The notes beneath the pieces were generated by a model that saw only the letters and a list, made by a program, of their open reading frames with translations, ran no database searches and was not told the DNA's origin. The position numbers were made by a program, and so were the translations under genes. This document shows, one piece after another, positions 12,496 to 24,690 of a stretch of 64,000 nucleotides of DNA. The number at the start of each line of letters is the position of its first letter. The first letter of the stretch is position 1. The stretch spans positions 24,854,721 through 24,918,720 of the forward strand of contig NC_135014.1 in NCBI RefSeq assembly GCF_051020955.1. The letters are read 5' to 3'. This DNA comes from Megalopta genalis (taxonomy: Eukaryota > Arthropoda > Insecta > Hymenoptera > Halictidae).

Positions 12496-13560
12496 ATTTA
12501 ACATTGACTGAGCAACAGATAAAAATTCAGTGTTTAAGAAGCAAGCTCGTTCGATTACATTTTTCGAGCTACTTCATTGTAACGCAACTCGCCGATTTAC
12601 TCAATTAGCCGACTGGCTTTACTTTCGCTGAAACCGTCGATTTGCATCGTGTTGCATTCAAGCAATACGCGGAGGTCATCCGATATCTGGGATAGCTGCG
12701 GTAATGATTTTTATTGGTGGGCACAGCGCACACGCGTCGAACATGTTTAAATTTTCTGTCGTGTTGACCTAATTATTACATTTGTGTCGCTTCTGCGTAC
12801 CGTATCGAAGTATAGGAATAATTGGGAAATTTATTAATCCGTAATTGCATAGCAATATACGAAAGTGGAGTTGTTGATAGAAAATTCGTGCTTTTCAATT
12901 AAAACTGTGTTAATGACGCCGGGAAACATTGCGAATCATGGTTCAACGATTTCAATTTCTCGAAACTTTTTAAGCGCGCGGCTGCCTAATTATTTATTAT
13001 TTTTTTTTAAAATAGAGAATCGCTTGATAATAATTTATTTCGGCGAAACGCGAAATAAAATCAGATTTCTCGTTTCACTTGTGAAACAAAAGCTGTAAAA
13101 TACATTACACCTTACTTTTTAAAGTTACAATGCATGGCGTGACATTCGAAAGGACCTCGCAACTTCGCTTTACTAAATTATTTTACTATTTCTCAATAAA
13201 AAGACACGTCGCGTTAAATAAATTACTCAAACAACGAAAATAAGAAACGTAAGAAACGATGGCGAACTTTTTAAATTATCTCAATTATCATAATCGTTCT
13301 CTTTTGAAATCGATGAACGCATCGACAATATTTATAAACATTTGTAACGGCCATTAATTGCATTAAAAAAATCATAGTTCGCTCTCCAAGTTAAAAACTC
13401 TCATCGAAAGTGGCAGTAATATATTTATTTCGATTTTTAGCGATTTTTATCGCAATATTGACTGCAATTCGAAAATTAAAAATATAGTAAACTTATCGTT
13501 GAAATTATCGTGCAACTTGCATATTTATCGATACTACTACCAGCACCGGAGTAGCTAATT
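12496..13560. other. Unique AT-leaning stretch, nothing recognised
   Basis: Short open frames only; no repeat or RNA gene recognised. Confidence 0.4.
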
Positions 13561-13583
13561 TAATTCAAGAGAGCCACCCTACG

Positions 13584-13663
13584 CTACAACTCACCCCGTG
13601 CGAAGAACAGAAAGTTAAGCATCCCCCACATATTGACTCGACCGCATCGCGAGGGTGAGTTTC
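13584..13663. other. Inverted repeat AACTCACCC ... GGGTGAGTT
   Basis: Nine- to ten-base arms flank about 60 bp. GAAAGTTAAGCA inside recalls a 5S rRNA internal box, but the rest does not fit 5S rRNA. Possible small structured RNA or TE remnant. Confidence 0.25.
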
Positions 13664-13689
13664 ATAAAAATAGTCGCAGTGTATAATTA

Positions 13690-14204
13690 CCGGACGAAAT
13701 ATAAATATACCTCGGCTCGGTGCAAAAATATTTCACATGCGTCAGATACGTCGCGCAGTGGTTAGTTCCTTCTATAAGTGGAACAGTCATCGTTGCGACT
13801 CGTAAACTTGCTTTATTGACAGATCAAGAAAATGATGCATACTTTACTTATCATAGGAAACGCATGTAACACTTTCTTCAAGCAATGGCATAGCATTATT
13901 ATTGATTTCTACTTTCCTTTATCGATGAAGCGACACATTTATTATATTCGACACATTCATCGACAAATTTCATCGTTTGAAATAATTTCAGTCAAAATTA
14001 TTTTTTTGCTTGAACAATATTTAAAAAATAATATCTTTTCTTTTCAATTTTTCTGTACCGCGGATCTGGTTCATGAAGGCGATAATGTTGAATCAGTGTC
14101 ATATTTTTTAATCGCATTTTTTTTTTACTAGGTACATTGATATTGACAATTGTTGCATTACAGAATAGAAGTGCATGGTTCGGATGAATGTGAGGTTTAT
14201 ATTT
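13690..14204. other. Unique AT-rich stretch
   Basis: Contains a 99-codon frame at 13832 without recognisable domains. Composition and lack of family resemblance suggest chance. Confidence 0.35.
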
Positions 14205-14335
14205 TATGTATTTCATATATTTTATATATTTCATATATTTTATACATTTCATATATTTTATACATTTCATATATTTTATACATTCTATATATTTTATACA
14301 TTTTATATATTGTATATATTGTATATATAAAATAT
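14205..14335. repeat. AT-rich tandem repeat (TTTCATATAT / TTTTATACAT)
   Basis: About 13 copies of a roughly 10-bp unit. The ILYI-type peptide repeat it encodes is an artefact. Confidence 0.85.
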
Positions 14336-14339
14336 ATTT

Positions 14340-15040
14340 TTCGCTTCAATAATACGGATTTAATACGAATTTAAATTAATTAATAATACGAATACTGTAA
14401 CATCGTAACGCGATCGCGAACAAACAGGAAGCAGATGGAAAGAAATGTTTACTTTTTCTTCATTGCACCAGCAACATCGCGTATTGATCAATTGATTTCT
14501 TAATCCCTGGGGAGGTCAAAATGGCGGCCGTGCGTCGTCGTCCATTCTCCAGAGCGCAACCTAGATTACATTCGCGAGCACACGATCTGTCCCCCGGTCG
14601 CATCAGAATTAATTTCCTTCTAGCGAAATCAAATGACGTTCAATTTCCAGCGTGGCTGCAAATAATTGAGAAACCGCGTCCTCGATTACCAACGAATCAG
14701 CCCCGGCCACCCCCGCGGACCCGGCCTAGCCGACCGAGGCATTTAAAATTACCACTTTGATCTGCGCGAGTACAATCGTCTTCGCATGAATAGCCGCCAG
14801 TTTGATTTATGACACGTGTTTTCGGGGAGATGCGCCGTTCCAACCGGTGATCCAGATCTTTCAACCTGCGAGATTATGCGAAAAGATGTAACGAAAGGAT
14901 TGTGGAATTAAAATTTTGACGAATTTCATGAAATATTAGAAATGCAAAAAAAATGCTAAAATGAAGCGCTTGAAAGATTTCTCAGGATAACAATTAAATG
15001 TAAATGTTATTTATTTTTGTTGATTTACGCGGTTTCTATA
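14340..15040. other. Mixed stretch with a GC-balanced middle
   Basis: 14400-14890 is more GC-rich and includes a Pro/Arg-rich 79-codon frame at 14521, not recognised. No splice-supported exon could be assigned. Confidence 0.35.
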
Positions 15041-15044
15041 TATT

Positions 15045-15500
15045 TATAGAAGTTATTTAATATTCTATTTATTTATGGAATATTATTTACTTGTAGTTAT
15101 ATTAATATTTTATTTATTTTTGGAATATTATTTACTTGTAGTTATATTGATATTCTATTTATTTATTGAATATTATTTACTTGCAGTTATATTAATATTA
15201 CATTTATTTATGGAATATTATTTACTTATAGTTATATAAATATTCTACTTATATATGGAATATTATTTACTTGTAGTTATATTAATATTTTATTTATTTA
15301 CAGAATATTATTTGTTTATAGTTATATTAATATTCTATTTACTTATACTAGTATTAATATTCTATTTATTTATAGAATATTATTTACCTATACTTATATT
15401 GATATTCTATTTATTTGTAAAATATAATCTACTTATAGTTATATTAACATTTTATTTATTTACATAATATTATTTACTTACAATTATTTTAATATTCTAT
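15045..15500. repeat. 44-bp tandem array
   Basis: About ten copies of GGAATATTATTTACTTGTAG, TTATATTAATATTTTATTTA, TTTAT. Repeat-encoded EYYL/ILIFYLF peptides are artefacts. Confidence 0.85.
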
Positions 15501-16565
15501 ATATTTATATTTTGTAGAATATTCACAGTAGTTATTAAACGGCTAAATATTTACAGTCTGGTAATCAGAAGTTGTGGAAACGTCGAGGCTTTAATTTTCA
15601 TTTGTTGGACCACAGACGGCGGTGGACTAGCTCGTTCTTCAAGTATGCGGTTCCTGGGGAAGAAAAAGCACAATTTATGGTAGTCCTGGTAAAGAATTTA
15701 ATCGTGTGCCTTTTGCGTGTGTACTTCTGGCTTTTATCACACAGAACAATTTTTAGAAGCACTTCCTCTATGTGTACAACCGAAAAGATTACTGTCGCAA
15801 TAACTTTTAAACCAAGCACGTATTATATTTTGACAAATATCTACAAATCTCGCCAGTGATATCGATTCTCCTAATAAAAATTAACCGCGCCTAATTGCAA
15901 CCACCACAAATACAACAAAAGTGACTCACAATGTTTAACCAACATAAAACTTCGGTAAACGTGGTTGATACAGTATATAATCTCTGAATTTCTTTTTATT
16001 TGATTTATATACTATGTACATGATATACATATAATAAATTTTATTATACTACATTTCATTATTTATATTATATTTTTTCTTAATCTTCACAAACATAATT
16101 AGTACGAAAAATACATTGGCCATGCATTTCATTCGTCTTTCCGTTTAATAGTTCCCGAGATAAACGATCAGATATCGCCGCAACCCTAACGCAGAGGGTT
16201 ATTATCACCCCGAAAAATGAACGACTGCCTCCCAAAAGTATACGACTCACGAAACCGGAATAAGTTCCACGAAAATCGGATAGCACGATATAATAACATT
16301 CCCCTAACAAATGTTCTCTGAGTGAATTGTAATTGCGAAATATGAACAACAAAAAGCTTGTATTTCATTTTGTCGTGAGCGAAACAAATTTAGCAGATTT
16401 ATGCTCGAAGTGTTCGCAACGAGAGTCTAACACGATTTTACGCTGTATTATTATTATTATTATTTATATATAATCGTACATAATACAATGAAATATATTT
16501 AATAATTACAACCCCTCTGATTAAACTGTTATGCGCTTACGACGATGGTGAGTAAATAGAATCCA
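15501..16565. other. Unique AT-leaning stretch
   Basis: Frames of 70-95 codons at 15572 and 16080 show no recognisable domains. (TTA)n lies at 16447-16465. Confidence 0.35.
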
Positions 16566-16569
16566 AAAC

Positions 16570-17520
16570 GGTAAATATAATGCACAGAAGAAATTTGACC
16601 ACGCTGACAGAATATTTCCAGCTTATTAAAAACGTTAGCAACGAAAATAAATTGCTACTTGACTTTTGTTCGTTGCAGTCGCGGTGGACAATGTTTATTT
16701 TGCACGAAGCTCCGTCACGAAGATTCGCGAGCACAGCGCATTTCTCCAATTTCTTTCCTCCCCTTCGACCTAATTTTTTGCTTTATGCCTTACATCGAGC
16801 AGGTCGGCGCACGGTCTTCGATCGGTCCCATAATATTGTCAAGGGAAAGGAATGGGGCCCATACAGGGGAGCGTTTGCGCGGCGACCGTACATCGGCCAT
16901 ACGTTCACTATTAATGCGTCAGCTGCCATACGCGCGTACCGCCAGCATTACGCTACGTTTGTCTATGCCAAAGCATCCCTGCTCCTCTAAGCAGCTTGTC
17001 AAACGATCTATTTGATGGCGGTCTGGATACGAGGGACCCATCAGCGGGAATGGCGCGGCTCGCGTCTGACGGTGTGTTCCGCGTTAATACTTAATTCGAT
17101 CTCGCTCTCGGCCGGCCAGGTTTTACACGGCACCGTTCTACGGTGACCTGCTCCGGATCCCGGCTAAATAGGACAAGCCTTGTTGGATTAGGGATGCCTG
17201 TATATCGGCGATTCGCAGCATAGAATGCCGGCCACGTGGCGCTCGCGACCCCTCCCCGCGGCAGCTATTCAGGTCATCGGCAAATTCCTCCGGCCGATTT
17301 TTTCTTCCGGCCATTGTAAACATTCCTTACGATCCCCCCATGGATTTCGCTTTGTGGTCCCGCGCGTCCGCCGCCAATGGAATCCTTGGACAATTCACCC
17401 CCGTTCCCGCCGATGCACCGTCCGCCGCCGATCTGCGGTCGGGGTGCGAAACGCTGCGAAAACTGTTTTCTAGTCGAGAAACCATAACCACTGCTTGATC
17501 GAATCTATTTTTATTCACGC
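16570..17520. other. GC-balanced block without a recognised gene
   Basis: Frames of up to 136 codons on both strands lack family features. The even composition would suit conserved regulatory DNA, but nothing specific is seen. Confidence 0.35.
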
Positions 17521-17899
17521 CGTCTATCTTTTTGAGAAATGTAATTTTGCTTAATTTCGTTGTTTATTTGAAAGAATCCCCTGAAATCTGAAATGTCCTC
17601 ATTATATGTATATTTGTTATAAAAATCTTATTGGCGGTTTTCAAATTATTAAATGTTTCTTTAAATTCTTTGAAAATTGAGTTTTTTTATTAGGAAGGTA
17701 TTAATACTTCTTCAGTGTAGTGCAGTTGAACGCAGCGAACAGGGTGAGTGTTTTTACGGGGGTGACAATGAGCATCTAATTTATTGTTCTCGTTCCATTC
17801 CGGTTCAATTTAACCCTCTGCATTCGATTGGTGACTCCGATTTTGTTTATATTTTGAAAACTGTTGAAAGCGTAATTGTTGCACGAGTCGCAAAATTCA

Positions 17900-18060
17900 T
17901 ATAATAATAAAATACACTTGTGCAAATGGAATGCAAGAAAAATGTGCAAAATGGAAATTCTGTAAGCCAGACAAATGATTTTGAATTCAGAATTAAAATG
18001 GCTTCCCAAATATGTATATTATAATATTATAATATTATGTTATAAATTTTATAGATTTTA
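17900..18060 (-). repeat. Dispersed repeat, inverted relative to 20643-20870
   Basis: The reverse complement of 17900-18010 matches 20643-20755 closely enough that both encode the same 31-residue run (SHFNSEFKIICLAYRIS...). Both copies pass into an ATAATATTATAATATTATGT tract. The arms lie about 2.7 kb apart in opposite orientation. Confidence 0.75.
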
Positions 18061-18298
18061 TTTTGTATCATTATATTTGGTTGAAAACTCATTTCTACAA
18101 AATAAATATGGAGAACCAATATTAATACTAATAAAAAATAAATAAATGAAACTGATATTATGGAAATTCGTTTTGAACCTTTTAACATCGACTGACAGAA
18201 GACTAAAAGAATTAAACAGTATTCGACCCACTAAATTGATCGTAGGAAAAGACACTAAATTTTCGGTCCAAAAATAAGCAAAATAAAGCAGCACAAAT

Positions 18299-19062
18299 AA
18301 AATTAATTACATCCAAAATCGAACCAAAGGAACTGATCATGCTATAGTATCCGCTTTCGCTTTCCCATACAGAACAAAAAATAACGTGCATCTACAATTC
18401 TTTCTTCGAGAACAGAAAAAAATTCAATGCCAAGGAAAAAATAAAAATAGACATAAAATTAATTACATCCAAAATCGAACCAAAGGAACTGATCACGCTA
18501 TAGTATCCGCTTTCGCTTTCCCATACAGAACAAAAAATAACGTTCATCTACAATTCTTTCTCCGAGAACAGAAAAAGAATTAAAAGTCAAGTAAAAAATA
18601 AAGATAAACATAAAATTAATTACATCTAAAATCGAACCAAAAGAACTGATCACGCTATAGTATCCGCTTTCGCTTCCCCATACAGAATAAAAAATAACGT
18701 GCACTTACAATTCTTTCTCCGAGAACAGAAAAAGAATTAAAAGTCAAGTAAAAAATAAAGATAAACATAAAATTAATTACATCTAAAATCGAACCAAAAG
18801 AACTGATCACGCTATAGTATCCGCTTTCGCTTCCCCATACAGAATAAAAAATAACGCGCACTTACAATTCTTTCTCCGAGAACAGACAAAAATTCAATGC
18901 CAAGGAAAAAATAAAAATAGACATAAAATTAATTACATCCAAAATCGAACCAAAGGAACTGATCACGCTATAGTATCCGCTTTCGCTTCCCCATACAGAA
19001 TAAAAAATAACGCGCACTTACAATTCTTTCTCCGAGAACAGAAAAAGAATTCAAAGCCAAGG
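18299..19062. repeat. 156-157 bp tandem array, five copies
   Basis: AATTAATTACATC starts at 18301, 18457, 18614, 18771 and 18927. Each copy carries AAAATCGAACCAAAGGAACT, GATCACGCTATAGTATCCGC, TTTCGCTT(T/C)CCCATACAGAA and ACAATTCTTTCTCCGAGAAC. Copies 3 and 4 are the most alike and share AGTCAAGTAAAAAATAAAGA; the others have ATGCCAAGGAAAAAATAAAA. Local unequal exchange is implied. Confidence 0.9.
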
Positions 19063-19825
19063 AAAGAACGGTTCCGTCGGAGCCGATTGAAGGTTTGAAC
19101 ATTTCCCCGCAACCCCGCTGAAAACCTCGAACCTCGGCGTTTCTGGTATCGCGTTCCCGGAACAATAACAGCCGTTGCGAACATTGTATCGACGTGGTTA
19201 GCGCGTGCGCCGGCTCGCGACAACGATCCAGCAATCAATTAGATAACCAGCGTGCCGGCGCGGCGCGGCTCGGCGGGGCCCGGGGGGCAAAAAAAGTCGT
19301 AGCTTTCGTAGCGAAAAAAAAATATGACTTTCCGGTAGCTGTAATATAGAACTGTGAGATCGGGTAGATCGCGGCGGGGCACGCCAAGGGGCGGCGGAGG
19401 GGGGCAGAGTCGGCGGCGTAGGGTCGCCGGGATATGCGGCCGCCGCGAGGCTACCCTGTTATTTGTCCCACGCGCTGCTAGATTAAGATAATGGGCTAAT
19501 GCGGACCCTCCTGCTTTCCCTCTCTCTCGGCGACCGGCGACCGGCGATGCTGGCGACCGGACATCGCCGTGTCGGCGGGGGAAGAAGGGCAGGAGATACG
19601 ATGACCGGAGACCACGCGATCCGCCCGGACAAGCTCGGTTATACGCGCCTCGTTCTGAATTATCGTGCGAACTAATCGCGGGCATGCGCCTGGGCCCGGG
19701 CCACGCGGAGGAAACCCTCGAACGGCACCGCGATTCTTACGTGATACACGCCGGCTATTAGCGTATCAGAAGTAACAACATGGCCGGGCAGCGCGCGTGC
19801 TCGTCCTACGTTTCGGATACATTTT
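19063..19825. other. GC-rich block without a recognised gene
   Basis: CpG-rich; a 148-codon minus-strand frame (19239-19685) has no recognisable domain. Contains CGGCGACCGGCGACCGGCGA iterations near 19527. Confidence 0.35.
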
Positions 19826-19985
19826 GTTCGGATGACGGATAGAGAATATGGGACGACGGTGACAATGTTATTCGACGGTGTTGAGCGAATTAAAATGTAT
19901 CTGGATGACGATTTATCCGAATTTAATTTTATCGGATATTGTCGAATAAATATTCGATGGATTGAAAAATAGAAAAAATTAAAAA
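19826..19985. repeat. Dispersed sequence related to TTCGAATAA array flanks
   Basis: Contains GATTTATCCGAATTTAATTT and TATCGGATATTGTCGAATAA with ATATTCGAT. Closely related sequence flanks the TTCGAATAA arrays at 44480-44560 and 56895-56975. Confidence 0.5.
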
Positions 19986-19989
19986 AATG

Positions 19990-20470
19990 TTTAAATAGAA
20001 ATTGTTATCTAGGTTCAATTTTATTCGACCAAGAATTCGGAGGTACGAGAATAAGTTTTCATTGTAACGATATAATGTTAAGGTGTTGTCAAGGTTATGT
20101 CAACAATATATATATGTGAACAATGTAAAATTGTAAGGGATAGTTAAATATTCGACATGAAATGAAAATATGTTTGAATAGAAATTGTTATCTAGGTTCA
20201 ATTTTATTCGACCAAGAATTCGGAGGTACGAGAATAAGTTTTTATTGTAACGATATAATGTTAAGGTATGTTGTCAAGGTTATGTCAACAATATATATAT
20301 ATGTGAACAATGTAAAATTGTAAAGGATAGTTAAATATTCGACATGGAATGAAAATATGTTTGAATAGAAATTGTTATCTAGGTTCAATTTTATTCGACC
20401 AAGAATTCGGAGGTACGAGAATAAGTTTTCATTGTAACGATATAATGTTAAGGTGTTGTCAAGGTTATGT

Positions 20471-20518
<48 letters not shown>

Positions 20519-20545
20519 AACAATGTAAAATTGTAAGGGAAAGTT
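19990..20545. repeat. Tandem array of about 185 bp, three copies
   Basis: GAAATTGTTATCTAGGTTCA begins near 19998, 20181 and 20368. Each copy has AAGAATTCGGAGGTACGAGA, ATAATGTTAAGG, TGTCAAGGTTATGTCAACAA and a TA run. The TA run is expanded in the third copy (about 20478-20514). Confidence 0.9.
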
Positions 20546-20642
20546 AGAAATGTCGAGGTTAAAGAAGAAGTTTTTCTTTTTCTTAAAGAGAAACAGATGC
20601 GACGACATCCCTTCGCGTCTCAATTTCAACGTAACTCTGCGA

Positions 20643-20760
20643 TTAACCCTTTCGATTCGAAGCCATTTTAATTCTGAATTCAAAATCATTTGTCTGGCTT
20701 ACAGAATTTCCATTTTGCACATTTTTCTTGCATTTCATTTGCACAAGTGCATTTATATAT
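20643..20760 (+). repeat. Dispersed repeat, partner of 17900-18010
   Basis: Opposite-orientation copy of the 17.9-kb repeat, beginning CCCTTTCGATTCGAAGCCAT. Confidence 0.75.
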
Positions 20761-21180
20761 TGTATATATTTAGAATACATTACATTATATTATATACGTT
20801 GTTATAAATATTATAACATTATTATAATATTATAATATTATGTTATAAATTTTATAGATTTTTTCTTATATTATAACACAATTATAATTATAATAATTAT
20901 ATATTTATCATTTATATAAATAAATATACATATGATAATATAAAATAAAATTTATAAAATTTATAACATAATATTATAACATAATATTATAAATTTATAA
21001 CATAATTTTATATTATAATAATCTTATAATATTTATAACATTATATATATATAATGTTATAAATAGCATTATTATAATATAATATTCTATTATATATTTT
21101 ATAAATTTTATTCTATATTATTATATATACATATTTATTTATATAAATAACAACTATATATATATATAGCAAATAAAAAA
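20761..21180. repeat. AT-only palindromic stretch
   Basis: Nearly pure A/T, with iterated TTATAATATTATAA and ATAATATTATGTTATAAATT motifs in both orientations. Confidence 0.7.
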
Positions 21181-21189
21181 TAAGCTTCC

Positions 21190-21970
21190 ATTTAGCCAGC
21201 CACACCGGAAGCAGCTGTTAAACAAACCGCGCCGCGCCGCTGTCGGACAAGAGCCGCGCGCGAACTTATATTACTTGGCAACAAAAGCAAAAGAAGAAAA
21301 CGATCCCGCGAACTTTCGGTCCACACACACACCTCGTCCCGTTTCGAGGAGCGATCTTGTACACTTTCGTTGTTTCCCCGGCACCGGTCAGTCTCTCTCG
21401 GAAACACGGGGCCGGTGACTGCAGAGTCACGTGCGTCGGCAGTCACGAGGGATCCCGGCATCTGGGGTCGCCGAGATGAGGCAACAGAAGAAGGCGGACA
21501 AAGGTCATTGCGAGGGTGAAAGGGTTGGAGGGGAGCGCGTGTACGTGCGCCGTAATATACGTCGCCCCCATGGTCTCGACCCTTCCCCTCGTATATAATC
21601 GCCTGCTGCCCATTCCGTGCGCGGAATTGTTTACCCGTGCGCTTCGTTCCGGGACCGCTGTGCTCTCCAAGCCGGTGACTTTCGATCGGTCCTCGTTACC
21701 CCGCGACGTCCACGCGGCCTGCTTTATGCGACGAGGAGCTAAGTGCCGGCCGGCTTGATTAGAGCTTCAATCGTGCCGTTGCTCTCTCTCTCACTCTTTC
21801 TCTCTTTCTCTTTCTTTCTCTCACTCTCTCTCTCTCGCTTTCCTTTCGATTTTCTTTCATTTTCTCCGCCAGGTCGCTCGATCGCCGTTTTCCCGCACGA
21901 GATTAATCGCACGCTGTTCCGCGATTAGCTTGTGCAATGGCGACTGGATTTAGTGGAAATTGATCGCACC
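21190..21970. other. GC-rich block with a (CT)n tract
   Basis: CpG-rich. An imperfect CT tract with CTTT variants lies at 21783-21838. TATATAA at 21593 has no convincing initiator at the right distance. No family-recognisable frame. Confidence 0.4.
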
Positions 21971-22129
21971 GAGTTTTTGGATTTTTGTTCCATTTTTTTA
22001 ACTGGCTCGGATGATACGGTAGTGCTACGAATATTGTCCGAGATTAAAATTCACAGTTAAATTCTTTCTATTTTTTCGATACTAATCCGATGATACTGAT
22101 AAATCTATGTTAGCATCTATACCGTTTTG

Positions 22130-22692
22130 TTAGATCTGTATTAGATCTATAATGTTTTATTAGATCTACGTTAGATCTATCTTAGATCTCTTTTGTCTAT
22201 ATATATATAAAATCTATATATTTTATTGGATTTATAGTAGATTTATACTATTATATTAGATCTACATTAGATCTATACTATTTTATTAGATCTATTAGAT
22301 TAATATTAGATTTATTAGATTTATTATTAGATCTATACTATTTTATTAGATCTATTAGATTAATATTAGATTTATTAGATTTATAATTAGATCTATACTA
22401 TTTTATTAGATTTATTAGATTAATATTAGATTTCTTAGATTTATTATTAGATCTATACTATTTTATTAGATCTATTAGATTAATATTAGATTTATTAGAT
22501 TTATTATTAGATCTATACTATTTTATTAGATTTATTAGATTAATATTAGATTTCTTAGATTTATTATTAGATCTACACTATTTTATTAGAACTATATTAG
22601 ATCTATATTATTTTATTAGATCTATTAGATTAATATTAGATTTATTAGATTTATTATTAAATCTATACCATTTTATTAGATCTATATAGATC
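22130..22692. repeat. 60-bp AT-rich satellite
   Basis: Eight to nine copies of ATTAGATCTATACTATTTTA, TTAGATCTATTAGATTAATA, TTAGATTTATTAGATTTATT. From 22321 to 22560 four copies keep an exact 60-bp register with only a few substitutions, suggesting recent amplification. Each copy carries one or two AGATCT sites. Confidence 0.9.
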
Positions 22693-22702
22693 TGTAGAAT
22701 AG

Positions 22703-22868
22703 ACAATTTCGGAAGAGTAGCTGCGATTATTCGATTATTATATTTTTATAGTTGACAGTCGGTAACTATAAAAACGAGCCGCAAGGCTCGAATAATCTTA
22801 TCTGCTCTTCCCAAATTCTTCTTTTTTGTCTACAATTTGTGCGTCAATTAGGGAGAATTTACCGTATA
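22703..22868. mobile_element. Family B MITE, copy 1
   Basis: Internal hairpin CGAGCCGCAAGGCTCG (22775-22790), then AATAATC...CTCTTCCCAAATT and GTGCGTCAATTAGGGAGAAT at the right end. The left arm (GACAATTTCGGAAGAG) is shortened. Confidence 0.75.
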
Positions 22869-22869
22869 A

Positions 22870-23280
22870 TTTTGTGATTCAGTGCTAGCCAAAAGGCGTA
22901 TTCAATAGTTGTAATAAATTAATTATATAATTATCTAATATAAATATAATATATAATATAAATACATTATATAATTATATAATTATTAATAAATAATTTA
23001 TAATTATAAAGTTGTAACAAGACTCAAGCTTCAAGACTCTGCCTTAAATTTTCATTTAAAGCTGAACAAAACGATCGATGAAATAATTCGTTCGAGTAAT
23101 CGTGTTATTAATAATCCATCCACACGTGCCATTAACATTATTAAATTTCGAGCAACTTTCAGCCGTCGTAATTCCTTCTATTCTTACAGTACAAAATTCC
23201 CATCAACAGAAACAAAGCTTCCAAGTAAAAATGAACAATTTGAGAAGAGAAGTTTAACCATAAAATCAATTTAAACATAA
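22870..23280. other. AT-rich stretch, nothing recognised
   Basis: An AT-only segment (22910-23010) followed by non-repetitive sequence without gene signals. Confidence 0.4.
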
Positions 23281-23284
23281 AAAT

Positions 23285-23420
23285 GTATTGTTCGAGCCTC
23301 GCGGCTCGTTTTCATAGTTACCGATTGTCAACAACCATGATAATCGTACTTCCTCTTCCCAAATTGCCCATTTCCGTTTCCAAGCTTCGCGTCAATTAGG
23401 CAGAATTAACTGCAATTAGA
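23285..23420. mobile_element. Family B MITE, copy 2 (left part missing)
   Basis: CGAGCCTCGCGGCTCG core (23293-23308), the TAGTTACCGATTGTCAACAA middle, CTTCCCAAATTGCCCATTTC and GCGTCAATTAGGCAGAATT. Confidence 0.7.
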
Positions 23421-24690
23421 GTCGCAGAAACGAATACGCACATCGCACGGAGGAGAAGATACGTGGCGTCGACGAAGAATTTCCGCGGACGAATAAAAAG
23501 ATCCTGCGAATCGCCAACTACGAATCGCTGGATCCAATTATTCGAGTACAAACTAACGATCGGAACGGTTCGCGCGTCGCGCCTTTAATTTCACAATCGT
23601 TATTATTAAAACAATTCCGAGCCCGGCGAACGGGCGCAGCACTGTCTGTCGTTTTCGCGGCGCGGAGCGATGCACACGGGATCCCGCTAAGTATACTATC
23701 ACCGAGCGTAACTGGCACGGTTAAAACAATACTCGTGATGAATGTACGCTTCACGCAGCCCCTTGCGCGCAATTAATTATTCGCGACTATAGTGATTAAT
23801 CGTAGTAATTTGAGGGCGGCGCACGGGGGCTGAAACAGCAACAAACGACGGACCACGTAGTTACGCGCCTCGAAACCGTATTTAATAACGCGCGGCGGCT
23901 CGGCGCGCGGGCCTCGCCCAGCTCGAAAGAAATCTCTGTAACCCTTCAGCACCTGTTGTCTCCGCTCTTGGTGACCCGCGCGTCACGGCTCTCTCCGCTC
24001 GGTTCTCGCCTTGATCGCAATCTCGTTCCCTTATCGTTCACGGCGCGCCGCCGTAAACGGATGCTGGTCGATACCCGTGTATCAGGATGCAACGACCCCT
24101 TGCGATAATTTAATCCCGTATGGGCTAATTGAAGCGGGATACACGTCACTGATAAATAAGGTGTGACATGATGAACTAGTGACAAGCCCGCCGCCGCAGC
24201 GCCGCGCCCTGTCGCAACCGCCTTCTCTCCCTTGACAAAGCACGCTTACTTCGCCAGCCGAAAGACTGTCCCGGCTCTGCCAGGCTCCTCGCTCGATATC
24301 TAGATGGATCGCCATCTGGACCTTCCATATGTTGTCGGTGAAATCGGTGGTCCGCCTGAAACCAGTCGGCTGAGCCGGTGATCAACAGCGGGCCGTTTCT
24401 ACGATCGGATGCTATCCCATGGGATTCCTGGGAATCTGATCGCGGAGTGGTTTTCGGGATCTTTGTCTCCTCGACCGACGTGCCTCGCGTTCGGATAATA
24501 GAATAATTACTGGACGCGATCGATGTCCGTCGCGAGAACTTTCGATGCTGGTCGAGGATCGTTGTTGATTGTTCGAGTCTGGTGGCCTCGTTTTTGCGGT
24601 CGTCGATAATCGTGTCTCCTCTTTTTGTTTTCAAGGTCATCGTAGAAAGTTCCGGGAAATTCAACCTTGTTGCTGTTATAAAACGATATA
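23421..24690. other. Mixed GC block without a recognised gene
   Basis: A minus-strand frame of 175 codons (24176-24703) is the longest. Its first codons come from the family A terminus, and it has no recognisable domain. A non-coding interpretation is preferred. Confidence 0.35.

Noticed and set aside
17776..20807. Identical 31-residue peptides encoded near 17.9 and 20.7 kb as a conserved gene family
   Set aside because: The match is explained by an inverted dispersed repeat at DNA level, and it runs into AT-only sequence.
21593..21599. TATATAA as a second promoter
   Set aside because: No initiator-like sequence at the right distance and no downstream recognisable exon.
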